Source of the DNA: Chloroflexota bacterium
GTDB taxonomy: Bacteria > Chloroflexota > Anaerolineae > Ardenticatenales > Ardenticatenaceae
Direction: 5' to 3'
Assembly: GCA_003520455.1 (NCBI GenBank)
Contig: DOUV01000871.1
Coordinates: 1-5,758 of the forward strand
Length of the DNA: 5,758 nucleotides
The notes beneath the pieces are model-generated. The model made no database searches. It saw only the letters and a list, made by a program, of their open reading frames with translations, and had not been told where the DNA came from. Positions 1-5,758 of this stretch are shown here, piece by piece. The translations under genes and the position numbers were made by a program. Position 1 is the stretch's first letter. Each line of letters starts with the position of its first letter.

Positions 1-1
1 A

Positions 2-1003
2 GACGGCCTGCTCGGCCCCGCGCGAGTGGGCCGTGACCGCCTGCGGCGGGCGGGACGGGCCGGTCAAGGGCAGCCAGTAGACCTGGGGGAGACCGGAGCG
101 ATCAGACGTAAAGAGCACTGCGCGGCCATCGGGGCTCCAGGCGGGCTGCCAATCGCGGGCCGAATCATCGGTCAGACGCGTCAGCTGGCCACTCACCAGC
201 GAGACACGGTAGAGATCGATGTTGCCGTCGGCCTCGGCAGCGACGATCACCTCGTTCCCGTCGGGGCTCCAGGTGGGCTGGCTGACGTAGGTGTAGGTGT
301 CTTCATCCAGGCCGGGGAGCGCGGCCAACGAACCGTTGATATCGCGGACGGCCACCCGCTCGCGGCCGTCCCGCGCGGCCGCAAAGGCCAACCGCTGGCG
401 CCAGGCCGGCGCGTGGGCACCGAAATCACGGGCGAGGAGTGACTCTGCCTTCCCGTCCTGGGCCTGGCGCCACAGCGTGCCATCGCGGACGAGAATCAGG
501 CTCCCCTCCGGTCCCCACGCCGGCTCGCGGGCTCCGTTTGCCACTCTTTGAAGCCCGCTGCCATCCGTACGCATGGTGTAGACCGCGTAGTCGCCACTGC
601 GGTTGCTGGCGAAGGCCAGGATGCCCTCCGGCACAACGTCGATCGTCTGGGGCGGCGAGTCGGCGATGGCGCCATCCGGCGCGTAGAAGCGGACGAAGAG
701 AAGGTGGCGGCCCGGCTCACCGGCTTTCCAGGGCAGCGTCACACTCCAGGCGCCAGCGGCAGGCGCCGGATTCAGCGTGGCCGATCCCGGCGCACCATCC
801 ACCCAAAGCTCCGCGCGCAACACCCGGCCGCTACTGGCCACCGCCGTGAGCAGCAGGTCCTGGCCGGTGAGGACCACGGCTCGCCCCTCAGGCAGAACCA
901 GGGCAGCCGTGACGGCGCGAGGCTGGAGCCAGGACCAGGCCACCGCCCCCGCCAGCACGAGGGTCAGCAGCAACAGCAGAACAGAGCTGAGAACACGACG
1001 CAT
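2..1003 (-). CDS. Exported Ig-like plus TolB/PD40 beta-propeller protein, partial (C-terminus beyond the left edge)
   Basis: An open frame of 334 codons runs from an ATG at 1003-1001 to the left edge without a stop, so the C-terminus is missing. Residues 1-25 are a basic MRR start followed by a leucine-rich hydrophobic run, a signal peptide or membrane anchor. Residues ~38-125 look like an Ig-like beta-sandwich (ELWVDG near 65-70, then a PGRHLL strand), similar in pattern to the central domain of the upstream gene. From ~128 on come propeller repeats of the PD40/WD40-like kind seen in TolB: LAFASNRSGDY, an AWGPEG variant, then two canonical WSPDG motifs near 245 and 289, the latter followed by FTSDRSG. 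Such propellers usually bind proteins or ligands outside the cytoplasm; none of the sequence points to catalysis. A GGGGG at 1017-1013, 9 bases before the ATG, supports the start. It lies 36 bases after the upstream stop, so the two genes are probably one transcript. The fold is well supported; the function is unknown. Confidence 0.85.
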   Translation of the reverse strand, partial: MRRVLSSVLLLLLTLVLAGAVAWSWLQPRAVTAALVLPEGRAVVLTGQDLLLTAVASSGRVLRAELWVDGAPGSATLNPAPAAGAWSVTLPWKAGEPGRHLLFVRFYAPDGAIADSPPQTIDVVPEGILAFASNRSGDYAVYTMRTDGSGLQRVANGAREPAWGPEGSLILVRDGTLWRQAQDGKAESLLARDFGAHAPAWRQRLAFAAARDGRERVAVRDINGSLAALPGLDEDTYTYVSQPTWSPDGNEVIVAAEADGNIDLYRVSLVSGQLTRLTDDSARDWQPAWSPDGRAVLFTSDRSGLPQVYWLPLTGPSRPPQAVTAHSRGAEQAV

Positions 1004-1012
1004 GCGACGATT

Positions 1013-1017
1013 CCCCC
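1013..1017 (-). promoter_or_regulatory. Ribosome binding site of the propeller gene
   Basis: GGGGG (followed by AA) on the minus strand lies 9 bases before the ATG at 1003, within the 36-base gap after the upstream stop codon at 1042-1040. No promoter-like sequence fits in this gap, which supports co-transcription. Confidence 0.5.
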
Positions 1018-1039
1018 GACCGGCCAGCGTGATTGCTGG

Positions 1040-2575
1040 TCAGGGCCCAACGAGGCTGGCCGCGTCGAGATCGAGGATGAATTCACGGTTGACCGTAGCC
1101 CACTTCTTCCAGGCCCGAATAAAGAGCGTGAGTGCCCCACCGGGCGGGGCCTGGACCGTCGTCCGGTAGCGAGTGTACGCTCCCGGGCTCGAGCGCGGAT
1201 AGATGGTGTCCCACGGCACCTCTTGCCAGTTCTGAACGGCGCGCCAGTCCTGACCGCCGTCGAGGGTAAAGCCCCACTGCACCCGGTAGGCATAGTTGGC
1301 AATGTCGGAATCTCCCTCACGCGCCCGGAGCAGCCCCCGCAGTGAGATCTCGTAGGTCGCCCCGGGCGTCAGGCCGCCAATCGTCTGGAAGATGCCGGCG
1401 TAGCGATCGGGGTCGCTGGCGGCCTGGCCCTCGGTGCTAATGGCGATGGTCTGGGCGCTCTGGCCGTCATAGATGGCCGCGGGCCAGGTCTCCGCCCCGA
1501 AGCGATAGCCGGCCCGGCCGCCATTGTCGAAGGGCAGCCACCCACCGGCCGTTCCTCCGGCCTGAAAGCCCCCTTCGAAGCCGCCATTCTGCACGTGCTC
1601 GCGCACATCCACAACCCCAACGATCGCTTTGGCGGTTGCCTGCTCACCAAACGCATCGCGCGCCACGGCGACCAGGGTATGCTGGCCGGACGAGACCGGT
1701 TGCCATCTGAATGCGACCTCGACCTCGGCCTGTCCGTTCGCATCCTGGCTGGAGACCAGTGTTCCGTCGGAGTAGAGTTCGATGCGGACCAGGCCCGCCT
1801 GACCCTTCGCGCGGACCGGCACGACAACCAGGCGGCCAACGCCCGGCGAGGGAGGGGCGGTCATTACAATTTCGGGCGCCCGCGCGGTCGCCGGCTGCGT
1901 TCCAACCAGGCTAATGGTATCGAGGTTCAGGTCCAACTCGCGCCCGACAGTACCCCACTTCTTCCGCGCTCGAATGAAAAGGGTGATTGTATCGCCAGGC
2001 GCCACGAGGGAGGCGCGATAGGAGAGAAAGGTGCCGGGGCTCAGCCGGGAATAGACCGTACTCCACGGCGTCTCCTGCCAGTTGGCCACGCTCTGCCAAT
2101 TGGAATTGTTGCCAGCAGTATACCCCCACTCCACGCTGTAGCTCCAATTGGCGCGGTCGGAATCACCTTCCAGCACGCGCATCATCCCACGGAGGGCGAA
2201 CTGGTAGGTTGCGCCGGGGACCAACCCCCTCACGATCTGGTAGATGCCGGCATAGCGGTCGGCATCGCTCGCGACCATGCCCCTTGTGTTGATTTCGATC
2301 AACTGCGAGCTAGCGCCCTCGTAGACCACGGGTGTCCAGGCATCTCGATACCACCCGTACCGCGCCGCGCCGCCATTATCGAAGCCATTCCACCCCACCC
2401 CAACGCCGTCTGGGCCAAAGCGCTGCTCGAACGATCCGTTGGTGATCCGCTCACTGGTCTCCGTGCCGATGACGCCCCGCGCCAGACCGAACCACACCAC
2501 AGAGAGTGCGATCAGGGCGGCGACGAGCACAACCAGAAGCCATCGGCACGCTCTTCTCGGGCACATCGTGGCCAT
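1040..2575 (-). CDS. Exported protein with two duplicated carbohydrate-binding-like modules flanking an Ig-like domain
   Basis: This is a 511-residue protein with a single N-terminal hydrophobic segment (~residues 11-30) after a basic stretch, so it is exported or membrane-anchored. Residues ~44-225 and ~328-510 are two copies of one module. By hand alignment about 95 of ~182 positions are identical. Shared landmarks are NGxFE, FDNGG, DRYAGI(Y/F)Q, PGATY, EGDSD, WQExPW, LFIRAxKKW and a closing SLVG. The NGxFE opening and the Trp/Tyr/Gly-rich make-up recall CBM4/9-type jelly rolls, but I cannot name the family. Residues ~234-325 form an Ig-like linker domain (IELYSDG, then SGQHTLVAVARD). I found no catalytic motif. 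The frame stays open upstream to an ATG at 2677, but the ATG at 2575 is preferred: GAGGGA lies 4-9 bases before it, and the extra residues are Arg/Gly-rich and would bury the signal sequence. Another in-frame ATG at 2566 is spaced worse. It is the first gene of the unit reading into the propeller gene. A binding or scaffolding role at the cell surface is inference. Confidence 0.88.
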   Translation of the reverse strand: MATMCPRRACRWLLVVLVAALIALSVVWFGLARGVIGTETSERITNGSFEQRFGPDGVGVGWNGFDNGGAARYGWYRDAWTPVVYEGASSQLIEINTRGMVASDADRYAGIYQIVRGLVPGATYQFALRGMMRVLEGDSDRANWSYSVEWGYTAGNNSNWQSVANWQETPWSTVYSRLSPGTFLSYRASLVAPGDTITLFIRARKKWGTVGRELDLNLDTISLVGTQPATARAPEIVMTAPPSPGVGRLVVVPVRAKGQAGLVRIELYSDGTLVSSQDANGQAEVEVAFRWQPVSSGQHTLVAVARDAFGEQATAKAIVGVVDVREHVQNGGFEGGFQAGGTAGGWLPFDNGGRAGYRFGAETWPAAIYDGQSAQTIAISTEGQAASDPDRYAGIFQTIGGLTPGATYEISLRGLLRAREGDSDIANYAYRVQWGFTLDGGQDWRAVQNWQEVPWDTIYPRSSPGAYTRYRTTVQAPPGGALTLFIRAWKKWATVNREFILDLDAASLVGP

Positions 2576-2578
2576 ACT

Positions 2579-2584
2579 TCCCTC
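2579..2584 (-). promoter_or_regulatory. Ribosome binding site that decides the start at 2575
   Basis: The minus strand reads GAGGGAAGT immediately before ATG, giving a GAGG core 5 bases from the start at 2575. The alternative ATG at 2677 has no comparable purine-rich site, and the ATG at 2566 would be 14 bases from this one. Confidence 0.7.
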
Positions 2585-2785
2585 GATACGACCTGCAAGA
2601 CAGTGGTAAGGAGCAGTGGACCGTGAACGCCCCCCTGATCGGCCGCGCGGCGCACCGCGAGCGGCACGCGAGCGCATTCGTCACGGGGAGTCCGCAGTCG
2701 GAACGGGGGAGCCGCGCTACTCCTGCCAGAACACCGGTCAAGGCGTCACCGGGGACGCGTGATCGGAGACTTCCGAACGCTTCCG

Positions 2786-2800
2786 AGACTTCAGAAGTCT
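2786..2800. repeat. 15-base palindrome, operator-like, just downstream of the predicted promoter
   Basis: AGACTTC-A-GAAGTCT is a perfect inverted repeat with 7-base arms and a single central base. A further GAGACTTC copy lies at 2766-2773, 19 bases from the copy at 2785-2792, and CTTCCGA occurs twice 10 bases apart (2770-2776 and 2780-2786). The cluster lies about +14 to +48 relative to the predicted start near 2814, where a bound repressor would block transcription. In RNA, the distal arm could alternatively pair with either of two GAAGTC copies. Binding by any protein is inference. Confidence 0.45.
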
Positions 2801-2820
2801 GACGCTAGTAATTAAAACGC

Positions 2821-2850
2821 ATTGTATTCAACCTCTCTTCCACAATTCAA
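2821..2850 (-). promoter_or_regulatory. Predicted sigma70-type promoter for the two-gene minus-strand unit
   Basis: On the minus strand, TTGAAT (2850-2845) and TACAAT (2826-2821) are separated by 18 bases. The -35 box matches TTGACA at 4 of 6 positions and the -10 box matches TATAAT at 5 of 6. It lies in the AT-rich core of the gene-free region. Transcription would start near 2814 and read through a leader of about 240 bases before the ATG at 2575. This is a sequence match only. Confidence 0.5.
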
Positions 2851-2952
2851 CTGAAGTTCGCAGTCATTTGCCCATTATTGAAAAAACTGTCATCCTTGGC
2901 AGGGAATAAGTGAACACCCTGTTACACTCTGCATGCCAGCGATCGGGGCAAC

Positions 2953-2977
2953 AAAAAAGCCCGCCGGTGCGGGCTTT
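2953..2977 (-). terminator. Rho-independent terminator of the small membrane protein gene
   Basis: On the minus strand, AAAGCCCGC and GCGGGCTTT form a perfect 9-base-pair stem around an ACCG loop. The run of T then continues as TTTTTTG. It lies about 18 bases after the stop codon at 2997-2995. The plus-strand side has only three T residues after the stem, so it acts mainly on minus-strand transcripts and insulates the promoter of the next unit. Confidence 0.88.
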
Positions 2978-2994
2978 CCACTGATCTGGTCTTC

Positions 2995-3204
2995 TCAGCG
3001 CCGAAATCGAGTCATCATCCCCCCAACGGCACTCCGGGCCATCAAAAAGCCGGTGACACAGAGGATAAATCCAAAGATAGCGAACCAGAGAATGGTGAGC
3101 CCTTGGATCACCTCGGTGACGCCGGTTGCCGCCAGAAACGCAACCACCATCAGCACCACGCCAAAGATGAAGAGTATGAGGCCCATAAGGTCTTCAATCG
3201 CCAC
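2995..3204 (-). CDS. Small two-helix membrane protein, function unknown
   Basis: This 69-residue protein has two predicted membrane segments, ~residues 6-28 (LMGLILFIFGVV...) and ~34-56 (QGLTILWFAIFGF...), a short polar turn between them, and a basic C-terminal tail ending MMTRFRR. The tail would lie on the cytoplasmic side by the positive-inside rule. I recognise no family. The start is a GTG at 3204-3202, supported by GGAG at 3217-3214, 9 bases upstream; a later in-frame ATG (residue 7) would cut into the first helix. The gene has its own promoter (-10 TATAAT at 3294-3289) and a strong terminator right after the stop, so it is a single-gene transcript. Base composition is nearer balanced than in the neighbouring genes, common for short hydrophobic proteins. 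It is divergent from the DUF711 gene. The signals on both sides make it a real gene; no role can be assigned. Confidence 0.8.
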   Translation of the reverse strand: MAIEDLMGLILFIFGVVLMVVAFLAATGVTEVIQGLTILWFAIFGFILCVTGFLMARSAVGGMMTRFRR

Positions 3205-3288
3205 AGAACCCTTCTCCCTTTCGAAACGCCCAGATCGGCCGGGGCCGCTCGGATCGAACGGACAGGCGAGTCAGCAGGAACAAGAAGC

Positions 3289-3317
3289 ATTATAGCATGC
3301 GCGTCATCGACCAGCAA
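3289..3317 (-). promoter_or_regulatory. Promoter of the small membrane protein gene
   Basis: On the minus strand TTGCTG (3317-3312), a 17-base spacer and a perfect TATAAT (3294-3289) form a sigma70-type promoter. Transcription would start near 3282, giving a leader of about 78 bases. The -35 box is only 5 bases from the -35 box of the divergent plus-strand promoter. Confidence 0.65.
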
Positions 3318-3322
3318 TCAGC

Positions 3323-3351
3323 TTGCCAGCGATCCAGGCGGCGACTATGAT
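3323..3351 (+). promoter_or_regulatory. Promoter of the DUF711 gene
   Basis: TTGCCA (3323-3328), a 17-base spacer and TATGAT (3346-3351) each match the sigma70 consensus at 5 of 6 positions. The start would be near 3358, only about 18 bases before the GTG, leaving just room for the ribosome binding site. Confidence 0.68.
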
Positions 3352-3362
3352 CGAGCGAGACG

Positions 3363-3370
3363 AAGGAGGA
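3363..3370 (+). promoter_or_regulatory. Ribosome binding site fixing the GTG start of the DUF711 gene
   Basis: AAGGAGGA is a near-perfect Shine-Dalgarno sequence 6-7 bases before GTG at 3376. It settles the start although the frame is open back to an ATG at 3103, which lies antisense to the membrane protein gene and upstream of the predicted promoter. Confidence 0.85.
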
Positions 3371-3375
3371 CGACC

Positions 3376-4638
3376 GTGAACATTCGCTCAATTACGCTCT
3401 TCGCCCCGTGGACGATCCTGCCCTCAGCCGACGACCTGGCGCCGTACGTCGCGCTGGCGACCGCCGCTCGCACCAGCCTTATGGAGGCCGGGATCACCGT
3501 CCAGATGGTGCGGCTGGCCTTGCCGCCCTGGTCAGCGCGACCCGGCCCGACCGATGCCGGCAGCCTGATCGCCTTCGCCCGGCAACTGGAAGCGCTCACC
3601 GGACCAGCCGGGATCGACTATGTCTCGCTCGGGCCGGTCGATGTGGCCGCGCCCGGGAGCGACCTCGAGCCGCTCCTGGCCATTCCGGCCCTGCTGGACG
3701 CCACCAAGACCGTTTTTGCTGCCGCCCAGATCGCCACACCCACCCATGGCATCAACCTCGATGCCGCCACGGCGGCGGCCAGGGTCATCCAGGGCAACAC
3801 AGCGATCGAACCGAATGGCCTCGGCAACCTGCGCTTTGCTATTCTGGCCAACGTCCCGCCGGGCAGCCCCTTTTTCCCCGCGGCCTACACCGACCCGGCC
3901 TGGTCTCGGCCGGCGTTGGCCCTGGCGCTCGAGAGCGCCGACCTGGCCGTGGAAGCCTACAGTGGCGCGGCCTCGCTTCAGGTGGCCACGGCCGAACTGC
4001 GCGCGCGATTGGAGGCCGCGGCCGCCACCCTGGTCGCCGCCGTGGCGCCGGTGGCCGAGACGCACTCGGCCGACTTCCTGGGTCTGGACTTCTCACTGGC
4101 CCCGTTTCCGGCCCCGGCCGCCAGCGCCGCCGGAGCCCTCGAAGCGCTCGGCGCTCTGCCATTTGGTGCCGCCGGCACGCTGTTGGCGGCCGCCGTCACG
4201 ACTCAGGCGGTCCAGAGCGCCAACTACCCTCGCTGCGGCTTCAGCGGGCTGATGTTGCCGGTGCTCGAAGATTCGACCCTGGCGGCCCGCTCGGCGAGCG
4301 GGAGCTACGACCTCCACTCGCTGTTGCTCTTCAGCGCCGTCTGTGGCACCGGCCTCGACACGATCCCTCTGCCGGGGACGGTGAGCCGCGCCGCCCTGGC
4401 AGCAATCCTCCTCGACGTCGCCGCCCTGGCGCTGCGCCTTGCCAAGCCACTGACTGCGCGCCTCATGCCAATTCCCGGGAAGCAGGCCGGCGACCTCACG
4501 ACCTTCGACTTTCCCTACTTCGCCAACAGCACCGTCCTTGGTGTGCTGGCCCCGCCCGGCGGGGCCCTGCTCGCCGGGGGGCAGGTGCCAATCATCCGGC
4601 TCGCCGAGCGCGGCCTGACAGAAGATGATGAAGGATGA
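3376..4638 (+). CDS. DUF711 family protein (UPF0210-related)
   Basis: This 420-residue protein starts at GTG with an ideal ribosome binding site and reads MNIRSITLF, the usual opening of DUF711 proteins. Family landmarks appear in order: TVQMVRLALPPW (~41-52), NLRFA (~151-155), SPFFPAAY (164-171), LGLDFSLAPFP (~235-245), GFSGLMLPVLED (~288-299), CGTGLDTIPLPG (~323-334) and MPIPGKQAGD (~364-373). Length fits the family. DUF711/UPF0210 proteins are cytoplasmic and have a fold related to the pyruvate formate-lyase ten-stranded barrel, but no reaction is established for them. I see no glycine-radical motif here, so a formate-lyase activity should not be assumed. Long Ala-rich helices (~185-225 and ~335-355) reflect the GC-rich composition. 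It is transcribed alone from its own promoter, divergent from the small membrane protein gene and convergent with the dehydrogenase gene. Family assignment is firm; function is unknown. Confidence 0.9.
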   Translation: MNIRSITLFAPWTILPSADDLAPYVALATAARTSLMEAGITVQMVRLALPPWSARPGPTDAGSLIAFARQLEALTGPAGIDYVSLGPVDVAAPGSDLEPLLAIPALLDATKTVFAAAQIATPTHGINLDAATAAARVIQGNTAIEPNGLGNLRFAILANVPPGSPFFPAAYTDPAWSRPALALALESADLAVEAYSGAASLQVATAELRARLEAAAATLVAAVAPVAETHSADFLGLDFSLAPFPAPAASAAGALEALGALPFGAAGTLLAAAVTTQAVQSANYPRCGFSGLMLPVLEDSTLAARSASGSYDLHSLLLFSAVCGTGLDTIPLPGTVSRAALAAILLDVAALALRLAKPLTARLMPIPGKQAGDLTTFDFPYFANSTVLGVLAPPGGALLAGGQVPIIRLAERGLTEDDEG

Positions 4639-4718
4639 AGGTGTTGGGGCTTGCCCTCAGGCGAACGGCGAGAACGACGGGGAACGGCGACCTTGAAGAA
4701 GCCCAGGCCTCGGGCGGT
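4639..4718. other. Convergent 80-base gap without a clear terminator
   Basis: The stop codons of the DUF711 gene and the dehydrogenase gene face each other across this gap. The best hairpin is GCCC/GGGC at 4701-4715, only 4 base pairs, followed on the minus strand by TTCTTC; it would be a poor terminator. A 9-base word, GAACGGCGA, occurs at 4663-4671 and 4682-4690. Nothing else stands out. Confidence 0.4.
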
Positions 4719-5758
4719 TCACCTCCCCTCCGGCCCCAGCCGCCAGATGGTGCCGGTTCCCGCGATGGAGAGGGCGCCGTCCGGGCCCTCGATGACATCG
4801 GTGCGGCAATCGTCGAAGAGCCGGCGCTCGTTGGAACCGTCATGCTCGAGCTGCCGGAGTTGGCCGTCGTTCCAATTGCAGAAGAAGAGATCGCCATCCG
4901 CCCCGGGGAGTGCCGTGCCGCGGTAGATGGTTAGCCCCGTTGGGGCGACGGTCTGCTTCATGACCCAGATCGGATCCACGAAGTCGCTCCGTCCAGCCAC
5001 GCCTGTGACCACCGGCCAGCCATAGTTCGTGCCGCGCTCGATCCGGTCGACTTCGTCGTTCTCGCTGGGACCATTCTCCGTCACGAATAACTCACCGGTC
5101 TTGCGGTCGAAGGCCAGGCCAAAGGGGTTGCGCAAGCCGATGGCCCACACCGGGTTCCCCACACCGAAGGGACCGTCGTCGGGCACGGAGCCGTCGTCGT
5201 TGTAGCGCAGCACGTTGCCGGCCAGATCATCGCTCCGCTGCGCCAGAGCGCTCTGCTGGGTGTCGCCGACGGTGGCGTAGAGCTTCCCATCAGGGCCGAA
5301 GGCGATCCGGCCGCCATTGTGACAGCACGCCGGGCCAACCGGCAGATTGTCTACCACAATCTCCGGCTCACCCACGGTTTGGCCATCGGCCTCGCGGAAG
5401 CGCGCGATGACCTGCTTGACCGGCCGCCCATTCGCGTCTGGCACCGAGTAGAAGACGTAGACCAGGTGGTTTGCCTCGAATTGCGGGTGGAGCGCCAACC
5501 CCAGCAGACCGTGCTCAGAGTAGCCGGGCGGGTGGGCCACCCGGAATTGGGCCACCGGCTCGGCCTGCACCTCACCGCTCGGCGAGATGACCCGCACGCG
5601 GCCGGTCACCAACTCGGCTACGAAGAGGCGGCCGTCCGGCGCCCAGGCCAGGGCAACCGGCTGATCCAATCCCCTGGCAAAAGCCGTGACGGGCAATTGT
5701 GTAAGATCGGTCGAGCCGGCCGGCGCGGTGGTGGCTGTGGCAGGTGGGGTGGCTGTTG
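4719..5758 (-). CDS. PQQ-dependent sugar dehydrogenase (glucose/sorbosone dehydrogenase family), partial at the N-terminus
   Basis: The stop is at 4721-4719 and the frame is open to the right edge. The propeller domain begins near 5696 and is about 325 residues, the normal size for a compact GSDH propeller. Motifs in order: EHGLLGLALHPQF (5516-5478), CCHNGGRIAFGPDGKLY with TVGD (~5327-5262), GNVLRYNDDGSVP, GLRNPFGLAFD (~5138-5106), TENGPSENDE then NYGWP, and GPDGALSIAGTGTIWRL near the end. These parallel soluble quinoprotein glucose dehydrogenase: His at 5321-5319 matches its catalytic base (His144), and Arg at 5132-5130 matches its PQQ-binding Arg228. The family oxidises sugars or related alcohols outside the cytoplasm; the substrate here cannot be read. 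Upstream of the domain the frame reads a Thr/Ala/Pro-rich linker (ATATPPATATTAPAGS), typical of lipoproteins or other exported proteins, so the TTG at 5696-5694 is not the true start. The signal peptide and any lipobox lie beyond the window. Confidence 0.88.
   Translation of the reverse strand, partial: TATPPATATTAPAGSTDLTQLPVTAFARGLDQPVALAWAPDGRLFVAELVTGRVRVISPSGEVQAEPVAQFRVAHPPGYSEHGLLGLALHPQFEANHLVYVFYSVPDANGRPVKQVIARFREADGQTVGEPEIVVDNLPVGPACCHNGGRIAFGPDGKLYATVGDTQQSALAQRSDDLAGNVLRYNDDGSVPDDGPFGVGNPVWAIGLRNPFGLAFDRKTGELFVTENGPSENDEVDRIERGTNYGWPVVTGVAGRSDFVDPIWVMKQTVAPTGLTIYRGTALPGADGDLFFCNWNDGQLRQLEHDGSNERRLFDDCRTDVIEGPDGALSIAGTGTIWRLGPEGR

Larger units (their letters stand above)
2576..2952. 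other. Gene-free upstream region with an AT-rich core
   Basis: No convincing coding sequence lies here on either strand. Bases ~2800-2950 are distinctly AT-rich compared with the flanking genes and hold the promoter listed separately. Bases 2576-2800 are GC-rich and would form a leader of roughly 240 bases for the module protein if the promoter is correct. The leader contains a palindrome and repeated short words near 2766-2800, and a CACCGG word repeated in direct orientation around 2734-2752. I recognise no known riboswitch or small RNA in it. Confidence 0.6.

Noticed and set aside
1595..2626. A 343-codon open frame on the plus strand
   Set aside because: It lies antisense to the module protein, whose two copies align well and have clear motifs. 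Long antisense frames are expected in GC-rich DNA, and its translation shows no domain or plausible start signal.
2576..2677. Longer N-terminus for the module protein from the ATG at 2677
   Set aside because: The additional 34 residues are Arg/Gly-rich and would precede the signal sequence. There is no good ribosome binding site at 2677, whereas GAGGGA lies just before 2575.
2933..3295. A 120-codon open frame on the plus strand
   Set aside because: It runs through the terminator hairpin and antisense to the membrane protein gene, and its Lys/Pro/Thr-rich translation has no domain-like features.
3103..3375. Upstream extension of the DUF711 frame by 91 codons
   Set aside because: The extension overlaps the membrane protein gene in antisense, is His/Arg-rich without a family match, and lies before the predicted promoter. 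The ideal ribosome binding site and the family N-terminus both sit at 3376.
3408..4628. A 406-codon open frame on the plus strand in another frame of the DUF711 gene
   Set aside because: It is an Arg/Pro/Gly-rich frame shadow of the confirmed DUF711 gene with no recognisable motif.
4647..4656. GGGC-TT-GCCC as a terminator after the DUF711 gene
   Set aside because: The loop is too small for the full stem, only about 3 base pairs can form, and no T-run follows.

Overview
The window is GC-rich bacterial DNA (roughly 60-65% G+C by eye in the genes) with close-to-consensus sigma70-type promoters and good Shine-Dalgarno sites. Its gene content (exported beta-propeller proteins, duplicated carbohydrate-binding-like modules joined by Ig-like domains, a DUF711 protein, a Thr/Ala/Pro-linked PQQ-type sugar dehydrogenase) resembles what I would expect of a Chloroflexota bacterium. 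That assignment is an impression from gene style, not a measurement. There are no rRNA or tRNA genes, no CRISPR array, no transposon and no phage genes.

Layout. (1) Bases 2-2575, minus strand: a two-gene unit. The promoter-proximal gene encodes a 511-residue exported protein built as module - Ig-like domain - module. Thirty-six bases after it comes a TolB-like propeller protein with its own Ig-like N-terminal domain, which runs off the left edge. (2) Bases 2576-2952: a long gene-free stretch with an AT-rich core. It holds a good minus-strand promoter and, just downstream of it, a 15-base palindrome set among repeated GACTTC/GAAGTC words. (3) Bases 2953-3351: a textbook terminator and a 69-residue two-helix membrane protein on the minus strand, with a promoter lying back to back with the promoter of the next gene. 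(4) Bases 3376-4638, plus strand: a complete DUF711/UPF0210 protein. (5) Bases 4719-5758, minus strand: a glucose/sorbosone dehydrogenase-type (PQQ) propeller, complete at its C-terminus and open at the right edge.

How they fit together. The two left genes look like an extracytoplasmic pair that share an Ig-like domain style and probably one transcript. The membrane protein and the DUF711 gene are divergent and may be co-controlled through the shared 5-base gap between their -35 boxes. The dehydrogenase converges on the DUF711 gene and belongs to a transcript starting beyond the window. I see no strong evidence of a novel defence or mobile system. The best leads are the duplicated ~182-residue module, the palindromic site in the leader region and the divergent promoter pair.
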